Below, in pieces: positions 11,101 through 22,729 of a stretch of DNA of 64,000 nucleotides; the first letter of the stretch is position 1; each line of letters begins with the position of its first letter. The stretch lies in assembly GCA_921293015.1 (NCBI GenBank), contig OV121083.1, positions 34,402,908 to 34,466,907 of the forward strand, read 5' to 3'. The stretch is from Phorcus lineatus. Lineage: Eukaryota; Mollusca; Gastropoda; Trochida; Trochidae. Under the pieces are notes generated by a model that saw nothing but the letters and a program-made list of their open reading frames with translations, ran no database searches and was not told the origin of the DNA. Position numbers and translations under genes: made by a program.

Positions 11101-14100
11101 AGACGTTGGCTGGATCACTGGACATTCTTATGTATGCTACGGACCACTTGGTAACGGGGCAACGAGCGTCATTGTGAGTTCAGAAAGTTGTTTCTTTTCA
11201 TCATTTGATATACCACTTGCTGAATGATGAGTGTATCAGATCCTTATGATTAGGATTGCGGTATGATCATAGAGACATATATTCCATAACATAAATCTAT
11301 ACTAGAAAACTAGAAATATTTTATATTTATGTATAAACAAGTGCTGGACAGGAAGGAGTTAAAATTAGAAGATAATTTGATCCAAAGTATATGTTTAGCT
11401 CGACTTCTTCAATTCACTGTTTGAAACCATTTGTGCATTTAGAAAGTGAATTTAAGATGTCAAACAATGAATCTATTGAAGAATTATTTTCATTTGACAA
11501 TTACCTACTTAAAGTAATCACTCAATCATTAATTATATCAGTAATTGGAAGTTCATATTATTAGTCCTGTGAGAAGGGTTATTCTCTCCCTGCTAAAGAC
11601 CTGGGTTTGAAACAAGGTTGAGTCCAGCCATTTTTTCCTAATTGCGCTCAATTCACCCAGCTGTATGAATGGGTACCTGACAATGGGAAGTATGGACCTA
11701 TATGATTGCATGAACAGTAAATAGAAGGAATATTCCTTCAGGGTAATAATATAGAGCTAAGGGAAATTAGGCTTTTGAATTATCATTATTGTTATTATTA
11801 TGATACGTAATGTCTTCAGTTTGAGGGCACCCCGATGTACCCGGACGCTGGAAGACTGTGGGACGTTGTGGACAAGTACAAGGTCACCAAGTTTTACACT
11901 GCACCCACCGCCATCCGGTCACTCATGAAGTTCGGGGACAGCTATGTCAAAAAGTATGTACACTTTGAGGGGTGGAAATAGAAACAATATGGTTTATCAT
12001 TTTATATACATTATCTTCAACCTCCAGAGGTGATTCTGTAGCCAGTTGGGTATACCAAGATATTTCTTATTTTAAAAAAGATTATTCCTTGAAATTTAGC
12101 ACTCAAGATTAATTTGTCTTTTACTTATTTAGCATGTTAAGTACTAGCACAGTAAAGTTTCATGTACAGTCACAGTGTGATAGTTTATTTTCTCTATATG
12201 TTGATTTGTTGCACTATATATATAATTTTCTGTTCATTTTCATTTTCTTTATGAGTAACCATATTTAAGTAAATGATTTTCTCAGAAGACAATACTAACA
12301 AAATTCAAAGAACCCAAATAACTTGGTTTATATTCATTCAAATAAAATAAGGACTAATTTGGAAGATAGATTACCAGACTTAAGCAAAATGCCTTCCTCG
12401 ACTTTTCTTTTCTTTACCTGATACCTCAAATATGAATTGAAAGGAAATTTGGAAGCCAAAGTGCCTATACTTTAGAGGACCGAACTATCTTTGTTAACCG
12501 CTTGAAATAATTCTGCAATCAGATACTCGCGACAGTCTCTGAAGGTGTTAGGCACTGTTGGAGAGCCAATCAACCCCGAGGCTTGGCTTTGGTATCACCG
12601 AGTTGTAGGCAACAGTTCCTGCGCCATCGTTGACACCTTCTGGCAGACGGAGACTGTGAGTTGAAGCACTAAGCTGAAACAGCTTGAGAGAAACTGTTGG
12701 CTTGATTATAAAAACTTAAATTCGTTGTTCTTGGAGAAGCTATGGTGCCTGTCTGAATCATAAATTAAAGTTAATCTTACTGTGGGTTTTTTTCATTCAG
12801 TTTTTATTTGTGCCTAAATGCCAAAAAGCTTTTGCCCTATGTATGTGCAGATGATCAAATAGCATTTCATTCTTAAATGTTTATCATCTGTATATAAGCA
12901 TTTCAACACTATCAACCCAAATTTAAGATAAGTTTCTAAAATTTTGCTGGAAAAATTATCTTGCTATGATAAAATCACCTCGAAGTCACTGAAGTGATTT
13001 ATAGAAATCTTAATCAATCATACCACAGAAATATTTTACGTCTTTATTGTATTTTGAGTATAATGTATTGTGACAATTCTTTTATCAAGTCCTCAATGGT
13101 GAATACTGACAGCTTTTTTTTAATTTTCCAACAATCCATTTCTAATGACAAGATCACAGAATTTAGAACAACAGTCAATGAAACATGGATAAATGTAATT
13201 GTCTAAAAATACTAAAATTTGTCCATTAATGCCTCTATAACTTTCTCATCTTTTTATTATCTCTAGGGTGGACATGTTTTGACCCCACTTCCTGGTGCCA
13301 CGCCCACTAAACCTGGATCAGCAGTAAGTATGAAATAAATGCATAAGATTGAAATTTAAGTTTTATAACATCAAGACTGAGGGCTGGCTTCAATCTATTT
13401 CTACTCTTCCAAAGCTACAGCCTCTGTCACTCTTTATAAATTTGCTTTCCAAGTAGTAAATTTTTAGGAAAAGTACTCGGGCATACTATTGAAAAATCCT
13501 GCTTCCTAGACCTACATTGCTGTAATCATAAGAAAAGGGACATGCTTTCAGGAATATTCTAGCAAAGTGTGACAACAGAAATAAAAGATTAAGAATGTAA
13601 ATAAACAAGATCTAAGCCCCTATTGATTGATCATATATGTTCATGAAAATTGACAATTAATCTGATAAGTTAGCATAACTAAATATATTAACTGCTTATA
13701 AGATAAAAACTTAATTCTCTGCGCTTACCATTTATGACATTTCTTAAAGATAATTTGCTCAAATGAAAGTAAATTCCAGCTTTTTTGTAACAGAATGAAC
13801 CCAACTGATCCTTACCCACTTTTGTCATGTACAAATGCTATGAATGTCTTCCGTACTTTTTTGGGAATTATATGCTTGATGTCTTCTGTTTTGAGTGAAA
13901 AATGATTTATTATATTTTGCCAGACATTCCCCTTCTTTGGAGTGGTGCCAGTCATCCTGAATGAGGAAGGAAAGGAAGTGCCCAACGGCACCGAGGGATA
14001 TCTGGTAAGTCGAATATATATAGGGAATGTATGCAGGCTGATTTAGATCAGCAGTGATCAGGGGAATCAAAATAAAGTCTTGTCACTACCAGGATATAAG

Positions 14101-17100
14101 ATCTATTTATCTTGGCTTTTCTTCTTCATAATGGTCTGAAAACAGCTTGGATGGTCGCATGATCTAACGTAAGTTAAGCTCACCAAAGCCTTTTGTTATC
14201 AGAATCAGGGGAAGTAACTCCTGTGAACCATTCAATCTACATGACCAGGCATGTTACCTACCTACCAATCTACACGATCACTGCCATCATGCTTTTTAAA
14301 ACACGATGATTTGATTAGTCTGCTTATGGCTAGATTTTGTTTGTACTAAACTAGAACAGAACATGCTTCTAAATGGACTATTGTCAGACCATGTAGAGAT
14401 TTAATATTTCAAACTGTTATCCCTGGGAACACAGCTTTTAATTAGACAGGTATTGTTTCCCTCTGGTATCCTGTATTTACTTTCAATGTTCCCATGAGAA
14501 TTGAGAAAATGTTTTTTCCCCTGTCTGTCTGTGTGGGGCTTTTTGCTTGCTTGCCTACAAAGACCTTGGTCATAACTTTTAATGGCTCAATGGCCTTTGA
14601 TATATCCAATGTAGCAAGACTTTTTAGTCAAGACCAATGTCTTTTTTTTACTGTACCTATTTAGAGCGAACTGCTGATTAGTTAGCCACGCTCTTGTAAG
14701 ATAGAATAATATCTTGTTGGTCAAAAATATGTGTTCTTTGCAGAAACCACTCCTTGATAATAATTAACAAAGGGCTATCAAGACTTTTTGGTTGATAGAC
14801 TTAGTAATAAGACCTGAAACACCTATCAAAATATGAAATATCTCTTTGCTTATTTGAGGTCTGATGGATCAGCAAAAACGTTGAGGTAAATATTTGGCTA
14901 TTTGAGATATATTTTTATATAAACCCAAAAAACTTGGCCTGATATCATCTTTCTCAGTGATCTTTTCATCAATCCCCCAACTGTTAAAGGCCAATATAAA
15001 TAAAATACCCAAACTCTTTTCCCACAGGTGTTCAAACAGCCATGGCCAAGCATCATGAGAACTGTCTACGGAGATCATCAGCGCTTCGAGACCACCTACT
15101 TCAAGAAGTTCACTGGATACTACTGTACAGGAGACGGTGTGTACTCTCTTTCTCATATCTTGTCTTAATCTGTCTGAACTTTGTTTTAATATCGTATCAA
15201 AAATATGAACCCTGATATGATTGCCCTCGTAGGTAATAATGTTTGTTTAAGAATAGTGTCAAGAGGAATACTATAAAAGTATGAAATATATGAATTATCA
15301 TTTTTGATAACTTTGTTTCTTCTGCTTGGATGCATACATGTTGATGAAAGTAGTTGTTGCGTATGTACAGTTAGGATAAAGGTTTTCACATTTTGTGCAT
15401 TCATGCATGTAGTAGACAATGTTCAGTAGATACCAGTAGATGATACAATCATCATGTGAAGAGATTTTCCTTTTGTAATGCATTTATAAATTTAGATATT
15501 TTATATCCTAGTCACTTTATTGGTATCTGTTTCTTATCTAGAGCTAATAAGAATAAAACCACTAGTCTGTCTTTAAGCTGCCACATGTTTCAAGCTAATT
15601 TCATTCAACTTTATATGCCTTAGTTTGATGTCACTACGATAAAATCACAATGGCCTCTCTCTGTATCGCAGGTGCCCGTAAGGACCAGGACGGGTACGTG
15701 TGGATCACGGGACGTATCGATGACATGGTGAATGTGTCGGGGCACCTGCTCAGCACCGCCGAGGTTGAGTCTGCGCTCATCGAGCACCGTGCTGTCACCG
15801 AGGCAGCGTCAGTCTCCCATCCCCACAAGATCAAGGGGGAGTGCATCTATTGCTTTGTCACCCTGAAAGAGGTGAGCGATTATTAAGTTTGAAAACTTTA
15901 TAACTTAGAAAAAGTTTTCTTAGATTAGAGTTAAGGTTAGAAGGTAATTGCAGAGAACAATGACAAATTTACTTTGACTAAAATGGAACAGGGAGATTCG
16001 CCATCAATGTTCATTTTATAGACTTAATGAAACATGATGAAAAGATTTTCCTAAGGAATGACTCGTCCAAACAATTTTTTAAATTCTTTTAAGGAGGTGT
16101 AAGAGTCCTAAATAGCTGTACACCAAGCTGTTTGGCTTTTCTTGTCAATAAGAGAGTTGAATTTTAGTTGACACACGTATAAGATCTGCAAAATTTCAGG
16201 AGTTACAAATTGTGAAAATATATTTGTTTCCGGAATATAAACCTACTTCTTCGTCAAGTAATTGGTCACCTATACAGGTCTTCAATATCTATGTGCCCTT
16301 CAGATATAAATTCACACAGTTGTTTGGGTTTTTTATTTCAGGGTTTTGAGTTTTCACCTGAACTTGTTGTGGAATTAAGGAATATGGGTAAGTGAAATAC
16401 ATTTAAGATTACCCTAATATGAAATGATATAAAAATAATCTATGAACAATACAGTTAATGTTGTGTAAATAAGGATATATGAAAAAAGTAAAGTACTTTA
16501 TGTCAGTCTTTTTTCCATTTCATAACTAGTTGTTATCCGCTAATACAAAATCATTTAGTTTTGTTTCATATTTGTTATCAGAACATGAACTTCTTCCATG
16601 CAATAATCAAATCTTTTGTGATTAAAGTTGAATATACTTGATATGGGACTTCTCTCACCACACTTCACCATACTTTAACTTACCTCACTTCATATCACCT
16701 GACCTCATCGCAACTCAGTTTACCATATTTCATCTCATGATATCTCTGCTAACTTACCTCATCTCGCTTTAATTTATCTCAACTCACCTCACCTCACAAT
16801 ACCTCAACTATCTTCACCTCAAATCATACAACTCACTCAACTCATCTCAGTTTTCACCAGCCAAATTTTATATTTTCAAGTGCTATAAGCCAATCATCTT
16901 ACATTTCAGTTCGCACAAAGATCGGCCCCTTTGCTCAACCAGACTACATCCAAAGCGCTCCAGCTTTACCAAAAACTCGCTCCGGGAAGATCATGAGAAG
17001 AATTCTGAGGAAAATTGCTGTTGGGGACCATCAACTGGGGGACACGTCAACACTGGCAGATGAATCTGTCATAGAAATGTTATTCAAACTTCGTCCTAAT

Positions 17101-17109
17101 GAAGCATAG
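8043..17109 (+). CDS. ACSS2: Acetyl-CoA synthetase, ACSS2 type (3' part, 13 exons)
   Basis: Exons: 8043-8115, 9562-9637, 10195-10321, 10449-10564, 10981-11173, 11820-11953, 12523-12655, 13267-13323, 13924-14004, 15028-15136, 15672-15871, 16342-16387, 16910-17109. All junctions are GT-AG and phases agree throughout, giving 514 codons and TAG. The enzyme activates acetate to acetyl-AMP and then acetyl-CoA, in cytosol and nucleus. In order are visible: the P-loop-like [19 protein letters not shown] (the Trp sets acetate-sized specificity in the family), [31 protein letters not shown], the [16 protein letters not shown] hinge, and the catalytic Lys in [11 protein letters not shown]. Similarity to the vertebrate cytosolic ACSS2 is clearly higher than to mitochondrial ACSS1 (for example [11 protein letters not shown] and [20 protein letters not shown]). 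ACSS2 proteins are about 700 aa, so roughly 200 N-terminal residues are missing. Their exons are not recognised here and are likely upstream of position 1. Confidence 0.95.
8850..9140. repeat. Imperfect inverted repeat in intron
   Basis: Left arm about 8850-8886 (TCAATCTCATTTAAATCAGG) and right arm about 9106-9140 (GGTTCATCTGGTTTCAATGAG) are imperfect inverses separated by about 220 bp. Possibly a decayed MITE inside the intron. No clear target duplication. Confidence 0.35.
9562..9637 (+). CDS. ACSS2: ACSS2-like exon b
   Basis: 76 bp. Completes an Asp codon across the junction and reads [20 protein letters not shown] and so on. The Arg of VWRG aligns with a CoA-phosphate-binding Arg of bacterial Acs. 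The donor is A/GTAAGT. Confidence 0.92.
10195..10321 (+). CDS. ACSS2: ACSS2-like exon c (acidic linker)
   Basis: 127 bp. Reads [20 protein letters not shown], then an Asp/Gly/Glu-rich linker and a basic patch (AKRPYRKLK). Vertebrate ACSS2 also has an extra, poorly conserved loop here that bacterial enzymes lack, which supports the cytosolic type. The linker sequence itself is not conserved. Confidence 0.9.
10449..10564 (+). CDS. ACSS2: ACSS2-like exon d
   Basis: 116 bp, phase 0 to 2. Reads [20 protein letters not shown], then a [17 protein letters not shown] segment. The exon ends inside the Ser codon of the [11 protein letters not shown] nucleotide-binding loop. Confidence 0.93.
10585..10725. 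repeat. About 45-bp degenerate tandem repeat in intron
   Basis: Three to four imperfect copies of a unit containing CTCTCAAGTCTGGTAC and TAGATGCATAT directly follow exon d. Intronic, no coding role apparent. Confidence 0.6.
10981..11173 (+). CDS. ACSS2: ACSS2-like exon e (ATP-binding loop, TGHSY)
   Basis: 193 bp, begins inside the Ser codon and continues [18 protein letters not shown]. It includes [14 protein letters not shown] and LGNGATSVI. The Gly/Ser/Thr-rich loop binds ATP phosphates. The GW-TGHSY Trp closes the acetate pocket in characterised enzymes. Confidence 0.95.
11558..11811 (+). repeat. Degraded tRNA-derived SINE in intron
   Basis: Contains ACCTGGGTTTGAAAC (B-box-like), CAGCTGTATGAATGGGTACC (a module common in mollusc SINEs) and ends in an ATCATTATTGTTATTATTA tail. 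No clean polymerase III A box, so it is a decayed copy. It lies between exons e and f. Confidence 0.5.
11820..11953 (+). CDS. ACSS2: ACSS2-like exon f
   Basis: 134 bp, phase 0 to 2. Reads [20 protein letters not shown] then [20 protein letters not shown]. Clear match to the ACSS2 core. Donor AA/GTATGT. Confidence 0.94.
12523..12655 (+). CDS. ACSS2: ACSS2-like exon g ([15 protein letters not shown])
   Basis: 133 bp, phase 2 to 0. Carries [20 protein letters not shown] and DTFWQTET, the adenylate-binding strand of the AMP-forming family. Confidence 0.95.
13267..13323 (+). CDS. ACSS2: ACSS2-like exon h (57 bp)
   Basis: Nineteen codons reading [19 protein letters not shown], flanked by TTATCTCTAG and GTAAGT. 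Near-identical to the vertebrate ACSS2 segment. Too short to stand out as an open frame by itself. Confidence 0.94.
13924..14004 (+). CDS. ACSS2: ACSS2-like exon i (81 bp)
   Basis: Twenty-seven codons beginning [20 protein letters not shown] and ending EGYL. Phase 0 at both ends, donor GTAAGT. Confidence 0.94.
15028..15136 (+). CDS. ACSS2: ACSS2-like exon j
   Basis: 109 bp, phase 0 to 1. Reads [20 protein letters not shown] then [16 protein letters not shown]. Contains the TGD Asp that contacts the ribose of AMP in the family. Confidence 0.95.
15672..15871 (+). CDS. ACSS2: ACSS2-like exon k (hinge, [12 protein letters not shown])
   Basis: 200 bp, phase 1 to 0. Carries the domain-alternation hinge [20 protein letters not shown] and [13 protein letters not shown] of the C-terminal domain. 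Confidence 0.95.
16342..16387 (+). CDS. ACSS2: ACSS2-like exon l (46 bp)
   Basis: Short exon reading [15 protein letters not shown] plus one base, between TTTTTTATTTCAG and GTAAGT. It matches the variable C-terminal helix after the FVTL strand. Phases fit both neighbours. Confidence 0.9.
16650..16858. repeat. Pyrimidine-rich CTCACCTCA-type simple repeat
   Basis: Irregular run of CTCACC, ACCTCA and CATCTCA words just before the last ACSS exon. The bias is strong enough to act as an extended pyrimidine tract, but that is inference. Confidence 0.55.
16910..17109 (+). CDS. ACSS2: ACSS2-like terminal exon m (catalytic Lys, stop)
   Basis: 200 bp, completes a Val codon and reads [20 protein letters not shown], then [15 protein letters not shown], ending in NEA and TAG. 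The Lys of SGK is the catalytic and acetylation-regulated residue. In human ACSS2 the Ser before it is a reported AMPK target and the following basic residues act as a nuclear localisation signal. Both features are conserved here. Confidence 0.96.
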
Positions 17110-17587
17110 AGTGACGGCTGTAAGAAGTCACCAGATCAGAAACTTGCCAACGTATGAATTGGGTTTAGAAATAGAATTCCATCTGCATCCTAAAGTGACC
17201 ATCAAGATGTAGAAAGTTGTCAAATTTTATTTTACCGATGACTAAATGTTTTTCATCTTTGACCATATGAGGATGACATTGTGTCCGTAGTTTATTTCTA
17301 GACATTACATCACATGCATCGTGTGAGATGTTGTTGGAAAGGTGAGCATTTTAATACAATGAAGTCAATCATTTGAGGGTACCCTGTATTCATTTTAGTA
17401 CATATAATTATGTTTTCACAGAGCGCTCTACAGAGCTCTACATAGTTTGGGCCTACCGAGGAGTTCTGTTGACCAAGGTTATCTTAAACCAAGTTACAGC
17501 CACGGGATGATATTTAGAATGAATGGGTTTGTGGTTTTTGTTCTTAGGTGAATGTAGTTATGAATGGACATTTTGGTCTTGCTGAGA

Positions 17588-17593
17588 AATAAA
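17588..17593 (+). promoter_or_regulatory. Possible polyadenylation signal of ACSS2-like gene
   Basis: First AATAAA after the stop codon, about 480 nt downstream. Another is at 18757-18762. Which is used cannot be told. Confidence 0.4.
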
Positions 17594-17599
17594 CATAAG

Positions 17600-20500
17600 T
17601 TGTTAAATGTTTTTAGCTTTTCGACACTCATTAAGTTTGGAGTTTGTGAGATAACAAGTTACTCATTGAAATTTTGTTGCCTCAGGTTTCATAAACGATC
17701 CCCAAATTCTCAAAAAAATGATCTCAGGTGCAACTTTTTCTTTGATATTTGTTTGTTAGTTATTGTTTAGATCTTTTTTGCAAAATCAGCTCTGATTTAT
17801 ATTTTTTTGTCAATGATTCTAAAGCTTATGCCTATTTATAATGCCTAAATTCTATCAGCTTCATTTTATTTATTGTCAGTTCCATTGTAGTGAGAAATTC
17901 CTCAGCACAAATGTTTTCACCTGTTTTGATTTGTAAATTAATATTTCCACGTTTTCAGAGTTGTCTCCCCTTTTACTATTTAATCTTTTAAAGTCACCAT
18001 ATCACTCTCGCACTGAAACTGATTGCATGCATGATGTTTGTCCTCATTTCTCGAACACATATCTTTTTGTTTTGTTATTTCAACTTTTTCAAGTGCTAAA
18101 AGCTCAATTTATTTACTTCATTTATCATTGCAGAATTTTGTTTTTCTTCTAGTATAAACTCAAAATGATTTCAAGGTTTTCTCTTCTCAACATCTGATGC
18201 CGGTAATTGCTGATGATGCTCAAGTAGCAGTCAACAAAAACTGAACCCATTCTCAATATCTGCAGCTGTCCTCTGGCTGTTGTTCATGTTCCTTTCAAGG
18301 TTTTTAATGCAGTATTAACCAAGTTTAGCTTTACTTTAACTTTGTAGTTCACTGCTTGGTATCTTACAAAAATGTTATTCCCTAATGTTAGTGTTTTGAC
18401 TTGTTAAGATATTTTCTTACATACTGAGAAAGTTGATGAAATAGGTTTTTTTATCAATGTTATCTATATTAGATTTGCAATTGAAATGGTCAAAATCCGT
18501 GTGAAGATTGATTACAGATTCAATGAAATTATTTTGTTAAGCTGTTTCATTTTGTTCTTTGGGGAAAGTGCTTTCTATCATAGCATATTTGCAACAGTAT
18601 TACGCAATAGATGTTACCAGTGAAAATCATCCAAAGGCTTAGGCCTGAATCTCTCAACCATTCTGATATTTGTCATCCGGTTGCTACTTATCAACCTACC
18701 CTATATTCATACCTTTGACAGAGAAATCATACCTTTGCCATTAGATAATCATTGTAAATAAAGATCATGACATGCCAAAGGGTTCGCTGGCTTCCTCTCC
18801 AGAGCTATGGTCATTTTACCATACTATTTTGACCAAAACATAGCTTTGACTTTCAATGATCAACAAAACTAAAAAATAACATTTTTCACTGTTCCTCGTT
18901 GGTCCCTAGTTTACAAAGTGTCACTGAATTGAAAGTATCTGACAATAGTATCTTAAAGTAGAAATAGAGTGGTTACAATGTGGATCAAGAACAGATTAAA
19001 CAAATTTTGGTGTGAGTTGTGGGTCTTGGAAGTCGAATGATATTCGTCAGTGTTTATGGATAATTGGGAATTATTGAATTTACCTTGAATGCCATTGTAG
19101 ATATTTACTTTTCAAAATTAAGGCTCAAGTTTTTTGGGGTTTTTTTTCAATCTTTTTTATTCACTTCATTTTGATACAATCAACAAAGTTTTGTACATAA
19201 CAGGAGCTAGTATGTGGTATATTATGTACCTCAGGTATGGCATGACTTATAATCAACATATGGAAATACATCAAACAAAGTAATAATTAAACACTTCATT
19301 CTGAAACAGCATTCATATATTAGTTTTAAAATATTCCACTTTTTGTCAAAATAATTAATGTTAAGGTTAATTGATTAAGGCTCAAGTTAACAATTAGCAA
19401 AACTAACATTGTTTCCAACTACGCAAATTACCATTCCATTTGAAAAATAACTATGTCCTTTTTTGTTTACCTTTTATTTTCTTCTGTTGTTTTAGTAACA
19501 TTTGTTTAAGGAGATGGCATGTACTATATGCTTAACTTGTTGAAATTCAAACTTGGTTCAATGTTCAATGTGAAGACAGGAAATATTATGAAAAAATTAT
19601 TCCATACAAAATATTATTGGTAGGAACGTGTATGGTCCCATGTCTTTATGCTTAGTCTCAGCGATGTAGTGCTTGGATTAGAGTATACTTAGCTTAGATG
19701 AGCAAAACTTATGCAATCATGAAGTTTTATTAACACAAATACCTCAAGAAAATGCATGTCAAAGTAAATTACAAATAAAATTAATCTTTAAATAAGTTTA
19801 TCTTTTTATAGTGAAAATTTTATCACGAAAGGTAATAATTAAAAGGAGTTAATTATTAATAATGCTCATGAAAATAATTAGAAACATCTTGCAATTTAAT
19901 TATGGGCATTTTAGGAAAGCTGAAATAAGGAATCATAGCACTAAGTAAAGCAAATGGTTATATGTGTAATCTTTGAAACTAGTGATGGAGCAGATATAAT
20001 AGTTATCCTTTAAACTAACAATATAAGTCTAACAAAATAGTGAATTTGATTTTATTCTGGCTTAACTAATTAGACCTAACCTGAAGAGATTATCAACCTT
20101 TAGTAGAGATACAAGTATATATGCTATGTATGTAGAATGGGGCGTGGCGTTTAATGATTGGTTGCACTATGCATTATAAAGTTATAGTATATATCATGAA
20201 TAAATTTCTATGGAAACATGATATGTTTGTTGTTTTTAAGTTCATTATGAGGTCTATAGAATGGTATCCCCGGCAAGACTCACAAAATCCCTATCTCAAT
20301 GGAATTATTGAAAATTTCTCATATCTGGGACGTCTCTTAATTCAGACTACCAGCTCCTGTCTGTTATCCGTCTGTCGGGAAAGCTAATTAGAATTTCATT
20401 GAAATCGTAATCAACAACACAGAAATTTACCCAAAATAAGAAAGAAATAACAACTACATCTCTCCTGAAGACGTACTCATTTGTAAAGAAACACCTTGGC

Positions 20501-20895
20501 AAACAATGGCAAAATCTTTTTTTTTTAATTAAAAATTTTCGAAATTGTTTAAAATTAAGCACTGTACCCCTCCTATAAAGAAGAATTGAATGAATACAGT
20601 TTCTGCAATCGGCTGGTGAATGATTGGTATAACTATTTAGAATTAGCAATTTAATGAGCTACAGAGCCATTGGCTCTCTTTCAATCTACGTTTATTTTAG
20701 CAATATGTAAAAACTAAAGTTTTGAGAAAAGCAAGATTTCTATAGTAACCGGAGAATAATTTCTCTATTGTGAATAAGCAGGATGTTTTTGGGTTTATGG
20801 TTACTCCTTCATCAGGTTTACTGAGAAAGAAGTATGTACATCAAAATGTCATGTCATGTTATCGATAACTTGTTACCCGTATCCCTCATACATGC
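17600..20895. other. Intergenic or 3' UTR, nothing recognised
   Basis: AT-rich with no exon-like blocks, RNA genes or inverted repeats that I could support. The first part may be 3' UTR of the acetyl-CoA synthetase gene. Confidence 0.5.
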
Positions 20896-20900
20896 ACAAG

Positions 20901-20973
20901 CAAAACCCCGTCAATGTTACCACTGTACCAGCGCGGCTGAGATGACAGAGAAGGCGTGTGCAACACAACCAAG
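20901..20973 (+). CDS. Possible Ly6/uPAR-type exon
   Basis: An AG acceptor (CATGCACAAG) opens a 73-bp block reading KPRQCYHCTSAAEMTEKACA then TQP. CYxCxS near the start of a small Cys-rich secreted or GPI-anchored domain is how Ly6/uPAR three-finger domains begin. The donor (AAG/GTCCAA) is weak. No signal-peptide exon and no exon with the closing CN motif was found nearby, so this is a lone candidate that may be a relic or chance. Confidence 0.3.
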
Positions 20974-21431
20974 GTCCAAGGAGTTGTTTGTGTTTATGTT
21001 TTCTTACCAAGGTCTGCTTTTGGTTTATTTGGTATTTTACAGGCGCTCGTGTCAGTATTATCAGTTTGCGTTATCAGTTGAATCAGCGTCATTATAATTA
21101 GCTCACGGTTTATAAAGTAGATGAAACATTATCTGCGGTCATTATCAAGGGTAACTTCGTGACCATGTTTCTTTGGCGCTGTCCGATTGAACCACACTAG
21201 GGTCGGGTTGCAGAATCTAACGCCTAGAACTTTTTAAGAAGGATTGTTTAGCCATAAAAATTAAATTCTCAGATTTATTTCTGGATATGAAATAGATAAC
21301 ACTCTTATCCTCGGGGGAAAAACATGAAAGTGAAGCAAATTCAGATGATATTTTGATGTATTTAACTATATACAGTTTCATAGAATCTCTTCATTTTCCG
21401 ATATGACAGTCAATGTCTAATGTAACCCCCA

Positions 21432-21725
21432 TTAGAAATTATTAACGCCACATATGTCCTGGACTTCGGGTGAATCATACGATCTGTGAAGGACCCTTCT
21501 GCACATATTCATTCTCTCATCATTCAAACTTCTTTGAACCCCATCCCATAAGTGTCCGATGGGGCTCAGGTCCGAGCTGGTGGCTGGTCGTCCATGGTAG
21601 AATACGAATGTTGTGGTGTTTGAGGAAGACCATTGCATTTCTAGCACCGTAGAGACGAGAAATTTCCTGCTCTGATATGTGATGTAGATGTGCCAAAAAT
21701 GATACGATGTGTGGTCTGGTCACTT
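21432..21725 (-). mobile_element. Tc1-like transposase remnant
   Basis: On the - strand one frame gives a TRPH motif and HHNIRILPWTTSHQLGPEPH, and a second frame continues DLSPIGHLWDGVQRSLNDER. Together these resemble the Tc1 block DNARPH ... LPWPA-SPDLSPIEHLWD, which contains the second and third catalytic residues. A frameshift between the two halves and the missing N-terminus show it is dead. Confidence 0.7.
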
Positions 21726-21739
21726 AGTCCATATAGGAA

Positions 21740-22720
21740 TTAGCAGGGACTTTCCAACAGTAGCCTCATCGAAATGTTGATCGATTGCACAAAAATGCGC
21801 AAGCGTCATTGACAAGCGATTTAATCGCCAGGTGCTTGAAATAATGGCATGATGAATCGGCTAGTTGTTATTTGTTCGTTTGTTTTGTGCTGTTTTTGTT
21901 ATGAGTTAATTTGGACCTCTTTCCTTGTTAAACCTAGTGTCAGCAACCTGTTAAAAAAGATCAGAATAATATTAATCTTTACAATAGCAGACTAATTTCA
22001 TGGGCACATCTATGGATTGACAAATTGATTATTTTCCTTACAGTATCGTCTACCAAAGAAGAATGGAATGTAAGTTGTAGCCATGTATATAAAACAGTTT
22101 CTGATATCAGTAAGTCTTATATAGTGCAAAGAAGAAAAGAAAAATCTTCACATTGACCCCTATATTAACCTAATTTGCTTGAAATCACAAAACCGATCTA
22201 CGACAGACCGATAATAAGATTACGATACGGCTAATTGATCTCGTGACAGCACACAAACTCTTACAAATACCATTTTAATGAGATTGCCTCTTAAATTAGG
22301 GTCATTACGGGTGTACAGGTGTTGGATTAAGGTGATTTGATCGGATTAAGCGTTGTATACTGATCAACAGATTTATGTTGATCTAATCCTAATCTATAAT
22401 TGGCAACACGCTCCAAAACCCATTGTCAAGTTGAATTCGTGGATTCGGATCGTGCTTCGGGTTCGTAGATACAGGAATGAATTTTGCAGTAGTAACACAC
22501 TCTAATTCTCCATTCTTGATCAGTGAAGCTATTGTTATGAGTTCCCTTGATGATGGGCCGATGTCCTCTGGAATTTTTACCCAAATAAAACATTACGATA
22601 ATATTTATATTCCTATTGGTTATTAATGAACAAAAGAATGGTTGATTGACAGGATTTGGGACATCAAAGGGGTAATTAAAACTGATTTTAGAGTTTTTAA
22701 ATGCGCATTTACGGCATTAT
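21740..22720. other. Non-coding, nothing recognised
   Basis: Intergenic sequence between two transposon remnants. No coding or structural signal found. Confidence 0.45.
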
Positions 22721-22729
22721 ACACACCGT

